A stretch of 13,831 nt of DNA. It comes from an uncultured bacterium. Its GTDB lineage: Bacteria; Patescibacteriota; Dojkabacteria; SC72. Below are positions 6,958-13,831 of this stretch, one piece after another. Under the pieces are notes generated by a model, which saw only the letters and a program-made list of their open reading frames with translations, searched no databases and was not told the origin of the DNA. Both the position numbers and the translations under genes were made by a program. Location: contig CALDJM010000015.1 of the NCBI GenBank assembly GCA_937899155.1, positions 1 through 13,831 of the forward strand, read 5' to 3'. Each line of letters starts with the position of its first letter. The first letter of the stretch is position 1.

Positions 6958-8076
6958 ATGAAGAATGTTTTTGTTTTTTCCTCTTTTTACAAACCTCATC
7001 TAGGAGGTGTAGAAAAATATGTTGAAAATTTCTATAAAAGATTACCTAATCATAAGGTTACTGTAGTCACATCCAAATATGATAAGAGTTTAAAAAAGAA
7101 GGAGAAAGATGAGAATCTCAATATTGTTCGTATTGATTCTATTAAAATACTTAAGGATAAATATTACATACCAACTCTAAAAGGATTCAAAGAGATAAAG
7201 AAACTTATTAGAGATAATACAGAAATACACACACATACCCGATTTTATCTAAACAACTTCTTAGCAACATTGCTGGCAAGAAAATATAAAGTTAATCATT
7301 ATCACTTCGAACATGGTTCTTCTTTTGTCCAAGATGGGCCTAGTATTGTAAGACTCTTTGCATATATCTTTGATCAGACACTTGGGAAATACATACTAAA
7401 AAAGTCAGATTTGGTATTCCCAATAAGTGAGGGAGTAAGAAAATTCTTAAATAGAAATTACAAAAATATAAAATTTGGTCCTACCCTATACAATTCTTAT
7501 GATTTCAAAGGTAAAGAATATAAAAACTCTGCAAAACCAACCAACCCCAAACTTCTATTTGTAGGCAGATTAGTTAAATCAAAAGGTGTTTACGAATTAG
7601 TCGAGGCAGCAAAAATACTAAAGGAAGACGGTTTCTCCTTTACATTAACATTTGTTGGTGACGGATCTGAAAAAGAGAGCTTAGAAAGATATATAGAAAA
7701 CAATGATTTAGGTCAAGATATTATTCTAAAAGGGAGACTACCATATCAACAAACTCAATTAGAATTCCCTAAATATGATATTTTCATTAATCCATCCTAC
7801 ACAGAAGGACTTCCAACAACAGTACTTGAAGCTTTATTTAACAATCTTTTAGTTGTTGCTACAGATGTCGGAGGTACAAATGAAATTATCCCTAAAAAAC
7901 TATTAATTAATAAAGAAGAATTATCACCTAATAGTCTAGCAAGACAAATTAAAAACAGCTTTAATAATTGGGACAAGTTAAAGATTCAATATGAAAAAAT
8001 ATATAAAGAAGATAAAGAGAAATTTAGTTGGGAAACAAATATCGAAAAATATAAAGACGTTATGAAGCACATCTAA
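6958..8076 (+). CDS. GT4 family glycosyltransferase (GT-B fold)
   Basis: A 372-residue retaining glycosyltransferase of the GT4 family. Seen in order: FVFSSFYKPHLGGVEKYV (5-22), with the N-terminal glycine loop; a central acceptor region with HYHFEHGSS (114-122); the start of the donor domain at LLFVGRLVKSKGV (199-211); VGDGSEKESL (233-242); and the full E-x7-E motif in YTEGLPTTVLEA (281-292), Glu283 and Glu291, followed by VVATDVGGTNEI (299-310). The C-terminus has a typical FSWE element. Length is normal for the family. It is the last gene of the rightward operon, one base after the previous stop, with a weak purine-rich AAGAGA before its ATG. Its last 17 bases overlap the end of the fucosyltransferase-type gene on the other strand. 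Confidence 0.9.
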   Translation: MKNVFVFSSFYKPHLGGVEKYVENFYKRLPNHKVTVVTSKYDKSLKKKEKDENLNIVRIDSIKILKDKYYIPTLKGFKEIKKLIRDNTEIHTHTRFYLNNFLATLLARKYKVNHYHFEHGSSFVQDGPSIVRLFAYIFDQTLGKYILKKSDLVFPISEGVRKFLNRNYKNIKFGPTLYNSYDFKGKEYKNSAKPTNPKLLFVGRLVKSKGVYELVEAAKILKEDGFSFTLTFVGDGSEKESLERYIENNDLGQDIILKGRLPYQQTQLEFPKYDIFINPSYTEGLPTTVLEALFNNLLVVATDVGGTNEIIPKKLLINKEELSPNSLARQIKNSFNNWDKLKIQYEKIYKEDKEKFSWETNIEKYKDVMKHI

Positions 8077-8941
8077 TCCAACTTTTAGGGACAATATTTC
8101 TACTGTGCCTCTTACTACCTGCTAACCATTTATCGGGTGCTATAACTGTTTTTTCTTCATTAGTATTTAACCATCCTCCCCACCAAGAAAAGCTACTATT
8201 TGCAATGATATTATTCTTACATTTACTCATCAAAATAATAGATTGTGCCGGATTAAAACTATCAGATACATATGTGACATCTCCCTCCAATGGTAAATTT
8301 TCTTTAACCCATACCGAATCATCCGAAAACACATATATATATAATTTTCTAATACCTGTTTCTTTCTTAATATAATCTAAAGCATTGTAATAATAATCTT
8401 TACTAAGCAGGCCATGCCATTTATTAGCTTGTTCATTAGTTACATAATCCCCCCTTCTAATATGAATAGATATCGACTCGTCAAAATTCTCAGCTATCTT
8501 TTCACACATCTTCTCAAAGTCATTAGTAATATACTCTTTCTTCAAACTAAACATCTCTCGTATATCCTTTGCATACTTTATGAAATACTTCTCATTTTGA
8601 AAATAGCCATCTAAATATATATCAGAAGAGAAATTTTTTAGTAATGGATACTTAGTTATATTAAACATAGTGAGATATGAATCTAGTTTTAATAATGGTA
8701 GAAAACCTCCACTATATCTTTTTTTAACTGCTACAACTTCTTCTTCTGTTGCTAATTTATAAGGAACATTAAAAAAATCAAGCTGAAAATCCCTATGAGT
8801 TTCATTTTTAAACCTATCTTGGTTTTTAAAATGTCCTAGATCTATCTTGAACTCTGCACCTTTATCTTTTGCGAGAGAATAACCTGCAGCATATTCAAAC
8901 ATTTGATTTCCTAAACCTCCTTTTATATTTGAAATAATCAT
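8060..8941 (-). CDS. GT11 family glycosyltransferase, alpha-1,2-fucosyltransferase type
   Basis: A 293-residue member of GT11. The N-terminus has the family signature GGLGNQMFEYAAGYSLA (8-24), followed by DGYFQNEKYF (111-120), the GDP-fucose-binding motif HIRRGDYV (160-167), YVFSDD (203-208), and NSSFSWWGGWLN (248-259). Characterised GT11 enzymes (for example Helicobacter FutC and E. coli WbsJ) transfer fucose from GDP-fucose to galactose in alpha-1,2 linkage. This enzyme probably caps or branches the glycan, though no GDP-fucose synthesis genes are in view. ATG at 8941 is the right start because the family motif begins by residue 8; no Shine-Dalgarno site precedes it. It follows the GT-C-like gene after 68 bases. 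The terminal residues RCAS come from the overlap with the opposite gene. A run of six G lies in the RRGD codons. Confidence 0.92.
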   Translation of the reverse strand: MIISNIKGGLGNQMFEYAAGYSLAKDKGAEFKIDLGHFKNQDRFKNETHRDFQLDFFNVPYKLATEEEVVAVKKRYSGGFLPLLKLDSYLTMFNITKYPLLKNFSSDIYLDGYFQNEKYFIKYAKDIREMFSLKKEYITNDFEKMCEKIAENFDESISIHIRRGDYVTNEQANKWHGLLSKDYYYNALDYIKKETGIRKLYIYVFSDDSVWVKENLPLEGDVTYVSDSFNPAQSIILMSKCKNNIIANSSFSWWGGWLNTNEEKTVIAPDKWLAGSKRHSRNIVPKSWIRCAS

Positions 8942-9009
8942 GTGATTGTTTAGTTAACTTAAACACTCCAAAGTACTCAAAGTTTTGTTTTGGACTGCTT
9001 TGATTAGAC
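8942..9009 (-). promoter_or_regulatory. 68-base spacer before the GT11 gene; possible weak promoter
   Basis: This is the longest gap between the GT11 gene and the genes upstream of it in the rightmost unit. On the minus strand TTGAGT, then 17 bases, then TTAACT is a poor promoter match. A small palindrome AGTTAACT lies at 8950-8957, within the near-symmetric GTTTAGTTAACTTAAAC. No terminator hairpin with a T-run is visible. Readthrough from the upstream gene is at least as likely as separate initiation. Confidence 0.2.
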
Positions 9010-10914
9010 TTACAGTTCTTCGCAAGGTATTAGTTCGTATACCTCAGAATCACCCCCATCAAAAAGCAGTTTAAACCTATTACTATCTATTAATTCTTGT
9101 TGTTCTGCTAATCTCCTATCAAAAACAGGTCTAGAACCTTGATAATAATATTTATATCCTCTTTCAATAAAGGTGTTGATGTAAGTACAATTTTCTAAAT
9201 CATTTCTCAACTCATAATACAAGTCAACATTATCATCTGTTTTCTTTGAACCGTAGTCGTAAAAAGGCATCGATATTTCATTGTCTGTAAAGACTTCTAA
9301 CCACCCACCACCATCTGTAGAGAAAACTAAACCATCATTACCATTAGCATTAATTAAGAATTTCTCCTCATCTGGGATATTCTGATTAATCCAATCGAAA
9401 GTTTTAATATCTGATTCTTCGATTACATTATGCATGGAATTTCTTTCATGGAATGTTTTATGCATTTTCTTTGAAAGGAAAAACCCAATAACTATTACAA
9501 ATATAACAAAACAAACATTCAGAACTTTTTTATTAATCACTTTTGACACAATTTTATATAAAAACTCAGGAAACACACCTGCAAAAAGATAAGAATATAT
9601 AAATAAGCTAATAAAATATGTCTCCAGTACGATTAAAACAGGAGTTATTGAGAATACAGAAAGCACTAATGCTAACAGGAATGAGAATAGCAACCATAGA
9701 AACAGAATTAGAAATTTCTGTTTTTTAAAAGCTTTTATAAAAATAAAAATGAATCCTAGGATAGAGGAAAGAGTTGTTAGCTTAGAAATGATGGTGTTTT
9801 TATATATCTGTCCATTCCATATATCCTTAATAAAACTAAAAATGTCATTGAGAATATCCTTGGGTATCGAATACAAAGATTTGTTAGAAACAACTGCTGA
9901 CTCGGCAACAGCAATAAGGTTATATTGATATGTCTTTGCCATCCATGCAAAGCCTAATAAAATACCAATACCTAGAAATATTGTCCTGAATTTTTCTTTT
10001 TTGTAATCTACAAAAAATATTGCTAATAAATATGTAGAGGCAAAAACACCAAGAGGGTAATGTGTTAGAAATATTGACATAATAGCAAGATTTACCAAGA
10101 CAAGAATTAGCACACTCTTCCTTCTCCTATATTCCGCGATTAGGAAGAAGAAAAAAAATAGAAATACGATAGCAAGAATAAGAGAGTTTTTTCCTGCATT
10201 AACAAAAAACATTGCTGGGTAATATCCTAAGCAGAACAAAGTCCCAGATAAAATTGCCCATATATTTTTCTTGAAAGAGTGTTTTATGAAAATATATACT
10301 ATGAAACCCATATAGGCATTAAAGAAATTCGTTATATACAAAATTTGTTTTGCTACATCATAACCATTAAACACCTTACTAAAAGCACCGAGGATATGAA
10401 GTCCAGGAGAATAAAAATATGTTATACGACCTGTATCGACTATACTCTTTGAGAAATATGCATGAGTTATAGGATCGTGAAGACCAGGAACTGCAAAAGA
10501 TATCACAGAAAATACTTTTGCAAAGATTGCACATAAAAGAAGAAAAAGTATCAAATAATCCCATTTTTCTATTTTTGTCTTAATATTTTTACTGTCGAAA
10601 GTTTTTGTAAAGATAAAAACTAGTATTGTGATTAGAAAGAATACAATACCTACGATGATACCTAAATTAACATTTAGAAAAGCAAAAAACACACAATAAC
10701 AAATAAAAAGTACAGCAAAAATAACAAAAGAAAGTAGGATATGTTCGAGCATATTTAATCTGCTTTTAAAAAAGAAAACACTCCAACCAAATCCTAATAA
10801 AAAGAAAAGTAGATATATTCCAAAACTCACTTTCAACAACACTAGTGTTGAAAATATTACTAATAGTGTAAAATATAAATAGTAGTAGATGTTTTTGTTT
10901 AGTTTTATTTTCAT
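9010..10914 (-). CDS. Polytopic membrane protein, probable GT-C type glycosyltransferase
   Basis: A 634-residue integral membrane protein with about 13-15 predicted membrane helices between residues 10 and 482, then a soluble C-terminal domain (about 485-634). The loop after about the fifth helix holds VPGLHDPITHAYF (142-154), then YSPGLH (168-173). Acidic and His residues in an early outer loop are typical of GT-C transferases, which use polyprenyl-phosphate sugars outside the membrane. The C-terminal part contains FDWINQNIPDEEKFL (506-520), a pattern often seen in the outer domain of such proteins. I do not recognise an exact family; a polymerase or flippase-like role is possible. It lies 3 bases after the tandem GT2 gene. 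Inference: the DPM1-like/DUF2304 pair makes its lipid-linked donor. GC is low (25-33% in lines counted). Confidence 0.65.
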   Translation of the reverse strand: MKIKLNKNIYYYLYFTLLVIFSTLVLLKVSFGIYLLFFLLGFGWSVFFFKSRLNMLEHILLSFVIFAVLFICYCVFFAFLNVNLGIIVGIVFFLITILVFIFTKTFDSKNIKTKIEKWDYLILFLLLCAIFAKVFSVISFAVPGLHDPITHAYFSKSIVDTGRITYFYSPGLHILGAFSKVFNGYDVAKQILYITNFFNAYMGFIVYIFIKHSFKKNIWAILSGTLFCLGYYPAMFFVNAGKNSLILAIVFLFFFFFLIAEYRRRKSVLILVLVNLAIMSIFLTHYPLGVFASTYLLAIFFVDYKKEKFRTIFLGIGILLGFAWMAKTYQYNLIAVAESAVVSNKSLYSIPKDILNDIFSFIKDIWNGQIYKNTIISKLTTLSSILGFIFIFIKAFKKQKFLILFLWLLFSFLLALVLSVFSITPVLIVLETYFISLFIYSYLFAGVFPEFLYKIVSKVINKKVLNVCFVIFVIVIGFFLSKKMHKTFHERNSMHNVIEESDIKTFDWINQNIPDEEKFLINANGNDGLVFSTDGGGWLEVFTDNEISMPFYDYGSKKTDDNVDLYYELRNDLENCTYINTFIERGYKYYYQGSRPVFDRRLAEQQELIDSNRFKLLFDGGDSEVYELIPCEEL

Positions 10915-10917
10915 AGC

Positions 10918-12795
10918 CTACTCTCTTCTTATCCTAAAATCCTCATGAGCGTATGAGAGATTATCATTGTAAAATGGGTCTCTTCCACCCATATACTCAA
11001 TATACTGTGGCCATTTCTGTCTTAACTTCTCTGCATTAACTGTATCTTTCTCTAACTTCTCCTTATTCCTACTATCAAACCTACTAACAGACTCATAATG
11101 TACCAACTCTGCATATGGAGTATACACATTAAACAAACCTTTCTCATCATACAACCTAATACCAAAATCAACATCCTGATATGCAGGATCAAACTGCTCA
11201 TCAAAACCACCCATATCTAAAAACAACTCTCTCCTTACCATCATACAAGCACCTGTAACAGCAAGATAATTCCTAACATTAACAACACAACCCTCATAAC
11301 CAAAAGTGTCTCCTTCTAATAACCTATGTGAGTGTGCGGCCGCACCACCAGCACCAACAATAACACCAGCATGCTGAATCTTACCATCTGGATAATACAA
11401 CCTAGCCCCTACACTACCAACCTCAGGAAGCTGTGCCCATTCCAACATACTCTCCAACCAACCATCATTAAGAACCTTCACATCATTATTCAGTATTAAC
11501 ATATACTCTCCATCCACCTTTTTTGCAGCCCAGTTATACAACCTCCCAAAATGAAACGGTTCATCAAAATCAAGAACCTTAACACCTTCTGTAACAATCT
11601 TCTTAAAATACTCCTCTGTTTCATTTTCCTCACTCCTGTTATTCACCACTACTATCTCGTAATTCCCATACTTAGTATGCTCCTTAATACTCTCTATTGC
11701 TCTCTCCAAATACTCCACCTTATCCTTCGTTGGTATAACAATACTAACCTTAGGATTACCAACAATATCAAACTTAACCCTCCATGATCCTGCAAAAGGG
11801 CCTTCTAAAACCTCACCCTTCACCTTCCTTCTCTCAAGATATCTCTCTAAAACACCTCTCTGATTCTTATATGCCCAATCCTTAGCACCACTACCTGCTA
11901 AAGCTGTAGAGCCTGGATCCACTCTCCAATGGTAAAGGATTTTAGGAATATGCAATACCTTCCAATTACCCCTTGTCACATACCTCATAACTAAATCCCA
12001 ATCCTGAGCCCCCTCACTACCCTTCACAAGCCCACCCAATTCCTCTACTACCTCTCGTTTGTAGCAAGTAACGTGAGTAGTATACATCTGTGCTGTTAAT
12101 GTATGTGGAGACCAATCAGGCCAAAAAGAAGGATCAAACCTCTTACCCTGTTCATCAATCTTGTCAAAATCACTATACAAAAACTCAACCTCAGGATTAT
12201 TCTCAATACCTTTTGCTAACTCAAGCAAACAGTTTCTAGAAATCTCATCATCACAATCCATGAAAACAACATACTCACCTGTAGCCATACTCAAAGCATT
12301 ATTTGTATTCTCTATGATATTAATACCCTCAATATCTACCGTAGAAAACTTAACCTTCTCTCCATACCTATCTGCAAACTTTTTAAGAAATCTCCTAGTT
12401 TCGTGTACATTTTTAGTAGAACCATCTGAAATACATATCTCCCAATTTGTATACACCTGTGAAGTAATTGAATCTAGAGCTGACTGCAACATCTCCTCTG
12501 ACTTATTCCAAACAGGAAATATTATTGAAAACTTAACATCACCCTTTAACTTCTTTAAATCACTATCCATAGCTTCCTCATTCAAATACACACTCTCCAC
12601 ATTCCTCATCCACTCACCATACGATATCCTCATCAACTTAGAACCATCTCCACCTGTTACTATGAATCTAAAAATCTTTTTGAAAATTCTCTTTAATGTA
12701 TTAAAAAAACCATTCTTTCGAAAAGATGAAAAAAGTTGATTAAAATATATTGGTAATCTCTGTATTACTCTTTGAAAAATCTCTATTAACTTCAT
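10918..12795 (-). CDS. Tandem-domain GT2 glycosyltransferase (two GT-A domains)
   Basis: Large transferase with two complete GT2 domains. Numbering is from an alternative TTG start at 12810, giving 630 residues; I prefer the ATG at 12795, giving 625. Domain 1: FSIIFPVWNKSEEM (94-107), ISDGSTKN (127-134), MDCDDE (184-189), AQDWDLVMRY (268-277) and YHWR (293-296). Domain 2: VSIVIPTKDKVEYL (355-368), VVNNRSEEN (388-396), ILNNDVKVL (439-447), AVTGACMMVRR (517-527), YQDVDFGIRLYDEKG (544-558) and HYES (571-574). Such proteins extend O-antigen-like chains, often adding two sugars or a disaccharide repeat. The gene sits between the ABC exporter genes and the GT-C-like gene, the usual place for a chain-extending enzyme in ABC-dependent loci. 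Its GC (roughly 40% in lines counted, up to 53%) is well above that of its left neighbour, and its coding strand is strongly G-rich over C. The stop is TAG. Confidence 0.9.
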   Translation of the reverse strand: MKLIEIFQRVIQRLPIYFNQLFSSFRKNGFFNTLKRIFKKIFRFIVTGGDGSKLMRISYGEWMRNVESVYLNEEAMDSDLKKLKGDVKFSIIFPVWNKSEEMLQSALDSITSQVYTNWEICISDGSTKNVHETRRFLKKFADRYGEKVKFSTVDIEGINIIENTNNALSMATGEYVVFMDCDDEISRNCLLELAKGIENNPEVEFLYSDFDKIDEQGKRFDPSFWPDWSPHTLTAQMYTTHVTCYKREVVEELGGLVKGSEGAQDWDLVMRYVTRGNWKVLHIPKILYHWRVDPGSTALAGSGAKDWAYKNQRGVLERYLERRKVKGEVLEGPFAGSWRVKFDIVGNPKVSIVIPTKDKVEYLERAIESIKEHTKYGNYEIVVVNNRSEENETEEYFKKIVTEGVKVLDFDEPFHFGRLYNWAAKKVDGEYMLILNNDVKVLNDGWLESMLEWAQLPEVGSVGARLYYPDGKIQHAGVIVGAGGAAAHSHRLLEGDTFGYEGCVVNVRNYLAVTGACMMVRRELFLDMGGFDEQFDPAYQDVDFGIRLYDEKGLFNVYTPYAELVHYESVSRFDSRNKEKLEKDTVNAEKLRQKWPQYIEYMGGRDPFYNDNLSYAHEDFRIRRE

Positions 12796-12813
12796 ATCTC
12801 TAATTATCAAGTA

Positions 12814-12984
12814 TTATTCTAACAAAAAGTCTATTACATTTTTCAACTTAATACCATTCTCAGACATAACAAATGTTCTATCTAATGAAAGAACAACTTT
12901 TTCATAATTATCTTTTATACTGTTCTATTCCGATCGTAAAACCTTCCGTTTCCGTATACTTTTACGGTCTGATTCGCAAAACCC
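12814..12984 (-). pseudogene. In-frame coding-like extension behind the ABC ATPase gene, possible gene remnant
   Basis: The reading frame of the ABC ATPase continues past its TGA (12985-12987) for 19 codons to a TAG (12925-12927), then for 36 more codons to a TAA (12814-12816). The second part looks like ordinary protein, ending MSENGIKLKNVIDFLLE. The first part is basic (RKSIRKRKVLR). It may be the decayed C-terminal extension of a longer Wzt-type protein, or the end of another lost gene. I recognise no domain, and chance is possible at this length. Its final TAA lies three bases before the alternative TTG start of the tandem GT2 gene. Confidence 0.25.
12932..12969. repeat. Inverted repeat behind the ABC ATPase stop codon
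   Basis: GATCGTAAAA (12932-12941) and TTTTACGGTC (12960-12969) are inverted copies with one mismatch, separated by 18 bases. The loop contains a small tandem repeat of TTCCG type. In the minus-strand transcript the stem would contain one A-C mismatch, and no U-run follows. It is therefore not a standard intrinsic terminator, but it could be a stem-loop that limits readthrough or protects the 3' end. Confidence 0.3.
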
Positions 12985-13719
12985 TCAAAAAGTCTGACGA
13001 TATCTATCTACTATCTCCTTCGGATCCCCTATCTCATATGTCTTGTCCTCCTTCAACCAAAGTACCCTATCAGAGTACCTCTTCACACTACCCAAGCCAT
13101 GAGATACAAACAGTATTGTCTTCTTCCCAACAATTTCATCGAAATATGCAAAACACTTCTTCTGGAATTCACCATCACCAACAGCTAAAACCTCATCAAG
13201 AACCAAAATATCTGACTTAACCCTAATTGCAATGGAAAAGGCCAACCTAACATGCATACCTGAAGAGAATTTCTTAATTGACAAATCCTCAAACTCTTTA
13301 AGTTCTGCAAATTCAAAAATATCATCAACACACTCATCAATTTCTTTTTTTGTAAGGCCAAGGATAGTACCATTAAGATATACATTCTCCCTTGCACTTA
13401 AATCTGGATTAAAACCAACACCTAACTCAAGAAAAGGAACTAACTTACCATCTACATCAATACTTCCCTCATCAGGAATATATATCCCTGAAATTAACTT
13501 CAACAAAGTAGATTTACCTGCACCATTAGGACCAATTACACTAAAAAACTCCCCCTTCTTTACCTCAAAAGTCAAATCTTGAAGTGCTGTAAAGTTGATA
13601 AATTTCTTCTTAGAAAAAGGATTTACAAACCTCTCCTGCAATGTATTTGCAGAACCATGCTCTGGTATCTTAAATCTCTTTGTTAAATTTTTAACCTCTA
13701 TTGATATATTCTCTTTCAT
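12985..13719 (-). CDS. ABC transporter ATP-binding protein for polysaccharide export (Wzt/TagH/KpsT type)
   Basis: A 244-residue nucleotide-binding subunit. Seen: Walker A GPNGAGKST (63-71); the family-typical region VPFLELGVGFNPDLSARENV (94-113), which lacks the usual Q-loop Gln; the ABC signature FSSGMHVRLAFS (151-162); Walker B with catalytic Glu, ILVLDEVLAVGD (171-182); and the switch His in VSHG (205-208). These match the ATPases that export O-antigen, teichoic acid or capsule with a Wzm/TagG-type permease. The protein ends soon after GDPKEIVDRY, so it lacks the C-terminal carbohydrate-binding domain of long Wzt proteins. That suggests export without recognition of a modified chain end. 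The gene starts two bases after the permease stop and ends with the only TGA stop found in the window. Confidence 0.93.
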   Translation of the reverse strand: MKENISIEVKNLTKRFKIPEHGSANTLQERFVNPFSKKKFINFTALQDLTFEVKKGEFFSVIGPNGAGKSTLLKLISGIYIPDEGSIDVDGKLVPFLELGVGFNPDLSARENVYLNGTILGLTKKEIDECVDDIFEFAELKEFEDLSIKKFSSGMHVRLAFSIAIRVKSDILVLDEVLAVGDGEFQKKCFAYFDEIVGKKTILFVSHGLGSVKRYSDRVLWLKEDKTYEIGDPKEIVDRYRQTF

Positions 13720-13721
13720 AC

Positions 13722-13831
13722 TTAGAAATGCTCAGCTATTTTTTTAATATGTTTGTTAAAATACATTCTACCCAAAACAACCAAAATCAAAGATCCTACA
13801 AGTGCAAGAAGGACAAATTTAAGGTCTGTAA
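13722..13831 (-). CDS. ABC-2 type polysaccharide export permease, C-terminal 35 residues only
   Basis: The frame enters from the right edge and ends at TAA (13722-13724). The visible residues are a hydrophobic helix, KFVLLALVGSLILVVLGRMY, followed by a short basic cytoplasmic tail ending KKIAEHF. This fits the last membrane helix and tail of Wzm/TagG-type permeases, which usually precede the ATPase gene as here. The gap to the ATPase ATG is two bases, indicating co-translation. Only the end is visible, so the assignment rests on position and the helix-plus-tail pattern. Confidence 0.75.
   Translation of the reverse strand, partial: TDLKFVLLALVGSLILVVLGRMYFNKHIKKIAEHF

Noticed and set aside
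8064..8111. Inverted repeat GAAGCACA / TGTGCCTC as a terminator between the convergent operons
   Set aside because: The arms have only 8 bases with one mismatch, the loop is 32 bases, and no T-run follows directly.
8326..8346. Short AT dinucleotide repeat within the GT11 gene
   Set aside because: Only about five to six units, expected by chance at this base composition.
10151..10158. Eight-A run (eight T in coding) in the GT-C-like gene as a second phase-variation tract
   Set aside because: A/T runs of 7-8 are frequent in this AT-rich sequence, and this one encodes part of a Phe-rich membrane helix, so nothing marks it as special.
12161..12739. 192-codon open frame on the plus strand
   Set aside because: It lies fully antisense to the tandem GT2 gene, whose motifs are unmistakable. 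Its protein is Ser/Leu/Phe-rich with no recognisable domain, as expected from the complement of a purine-rich coding strand.
12985..12987. Possible recoding of TGA (as glycine or tryptophan), given the continued frame behind the ABC ATPase gene
   Set aside because: No other gene in the window has an in-frame TGA, all others are intact with TAA or TAG stops, and a TAG follows 19 codons later in any case.
12873..13220. 115-codon plus-strand frame running from the spacer into the ABC ATPase gene
   Set aside because: It is mostly antisense to the ATPase, has low-complexity composition (Ser, His, Pro) and has no ribosome binding site.
13232..13582. 116-codon open frame on the plus strand, and a 70-codon minus-strand frame at 13185-13397
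   Set aside because: Both lie inside the ABC ATPase gene, across its Walker A to Walker B region, and carry no family features of their own.

Overview
This window is part of a surface-polysaccharide (O-antigen or capsule type) biosynthesis and export locus. Nearly every gene encodes a sugar transferase, a lipid-linked sugar enzyme, a glycan modifier or part of an ABC glycan exporter. The DNA is AT-rich: most lines I counted by hand run about 25-33% GC. The standard bacterial code fits, because no frame needs TGA read as an amino acid and TAA is the usual stop. Shine-Dalgarno signals are weak or absent, while -10 elements match TATAAT. A low-GC bacterium is certain. A Candidate Phyla Radiation lineage (Microgenomates or Dojkabacteria-like) or a Firmicute would both fit, but no marker gene here decides it.

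Layout. (1) Left, minus strand, 3980 down to 1: a 705-residue two-domain glycosyltransferase, a GT2 glycosyltransferase, and an FkbM-type methyltransferase cut by the window edge. (2) Centre, plus strand, 4098 to 8076: a tight five-gene run of GT2 transferase, DPM1-like GT2 polyprenyl-phosphate sugar synthase, DUF2304 small membrane partner, a second GT2 and a GT4. Units 1 and 2 diverge from a compact back-to-back promoter region at 4004-4069. (3) Right, minus strand, 13831 down to 8060: the last residues of an ABC-2 permease, its ATPase (Wzt/TagH type), a tandem two-domain GT2, a polytopic GT-C-like membrane protein and a GT11 (alpha-1,2-fucosyltransferase type) enzyme. Units 2 and 3 converge and overlap by 17 bases.

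How the parts may work together (inference). The soluble GT2, GT4 and GT11 enzymes would build a lipid-linked glycan at the inner face of the membrane. The ABC transporter would export it. The DPM1-like enzyme with its DUF2304 partner would make a polyprenyl-phosphate sugar. The polytopic GT-C-like protein could use that sugar as donor outside the membrane. FkbM-type methylation and fucose-type decoration would add surface diversity.

The most notable feature is a run of nine G residues (2912-2920, minus strand) inside the 705-residue transferase, exactly at the start of its GT4 domain. Loss or gain of one G gives a stop within a few codons, so the tract has the form of a phase-variation switch. 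Also worth attention are the divergent promoter pair, the overlapping convergent operon ends, a clear rise in GC at the tandem GT2 gene, and an in-frame coding-like remnant behind the ABC ATPase gene. No tRNA, rRNA, insertion sequence or CRISPR array was seen, and no stretch longer than 300 bases lacks a gene.
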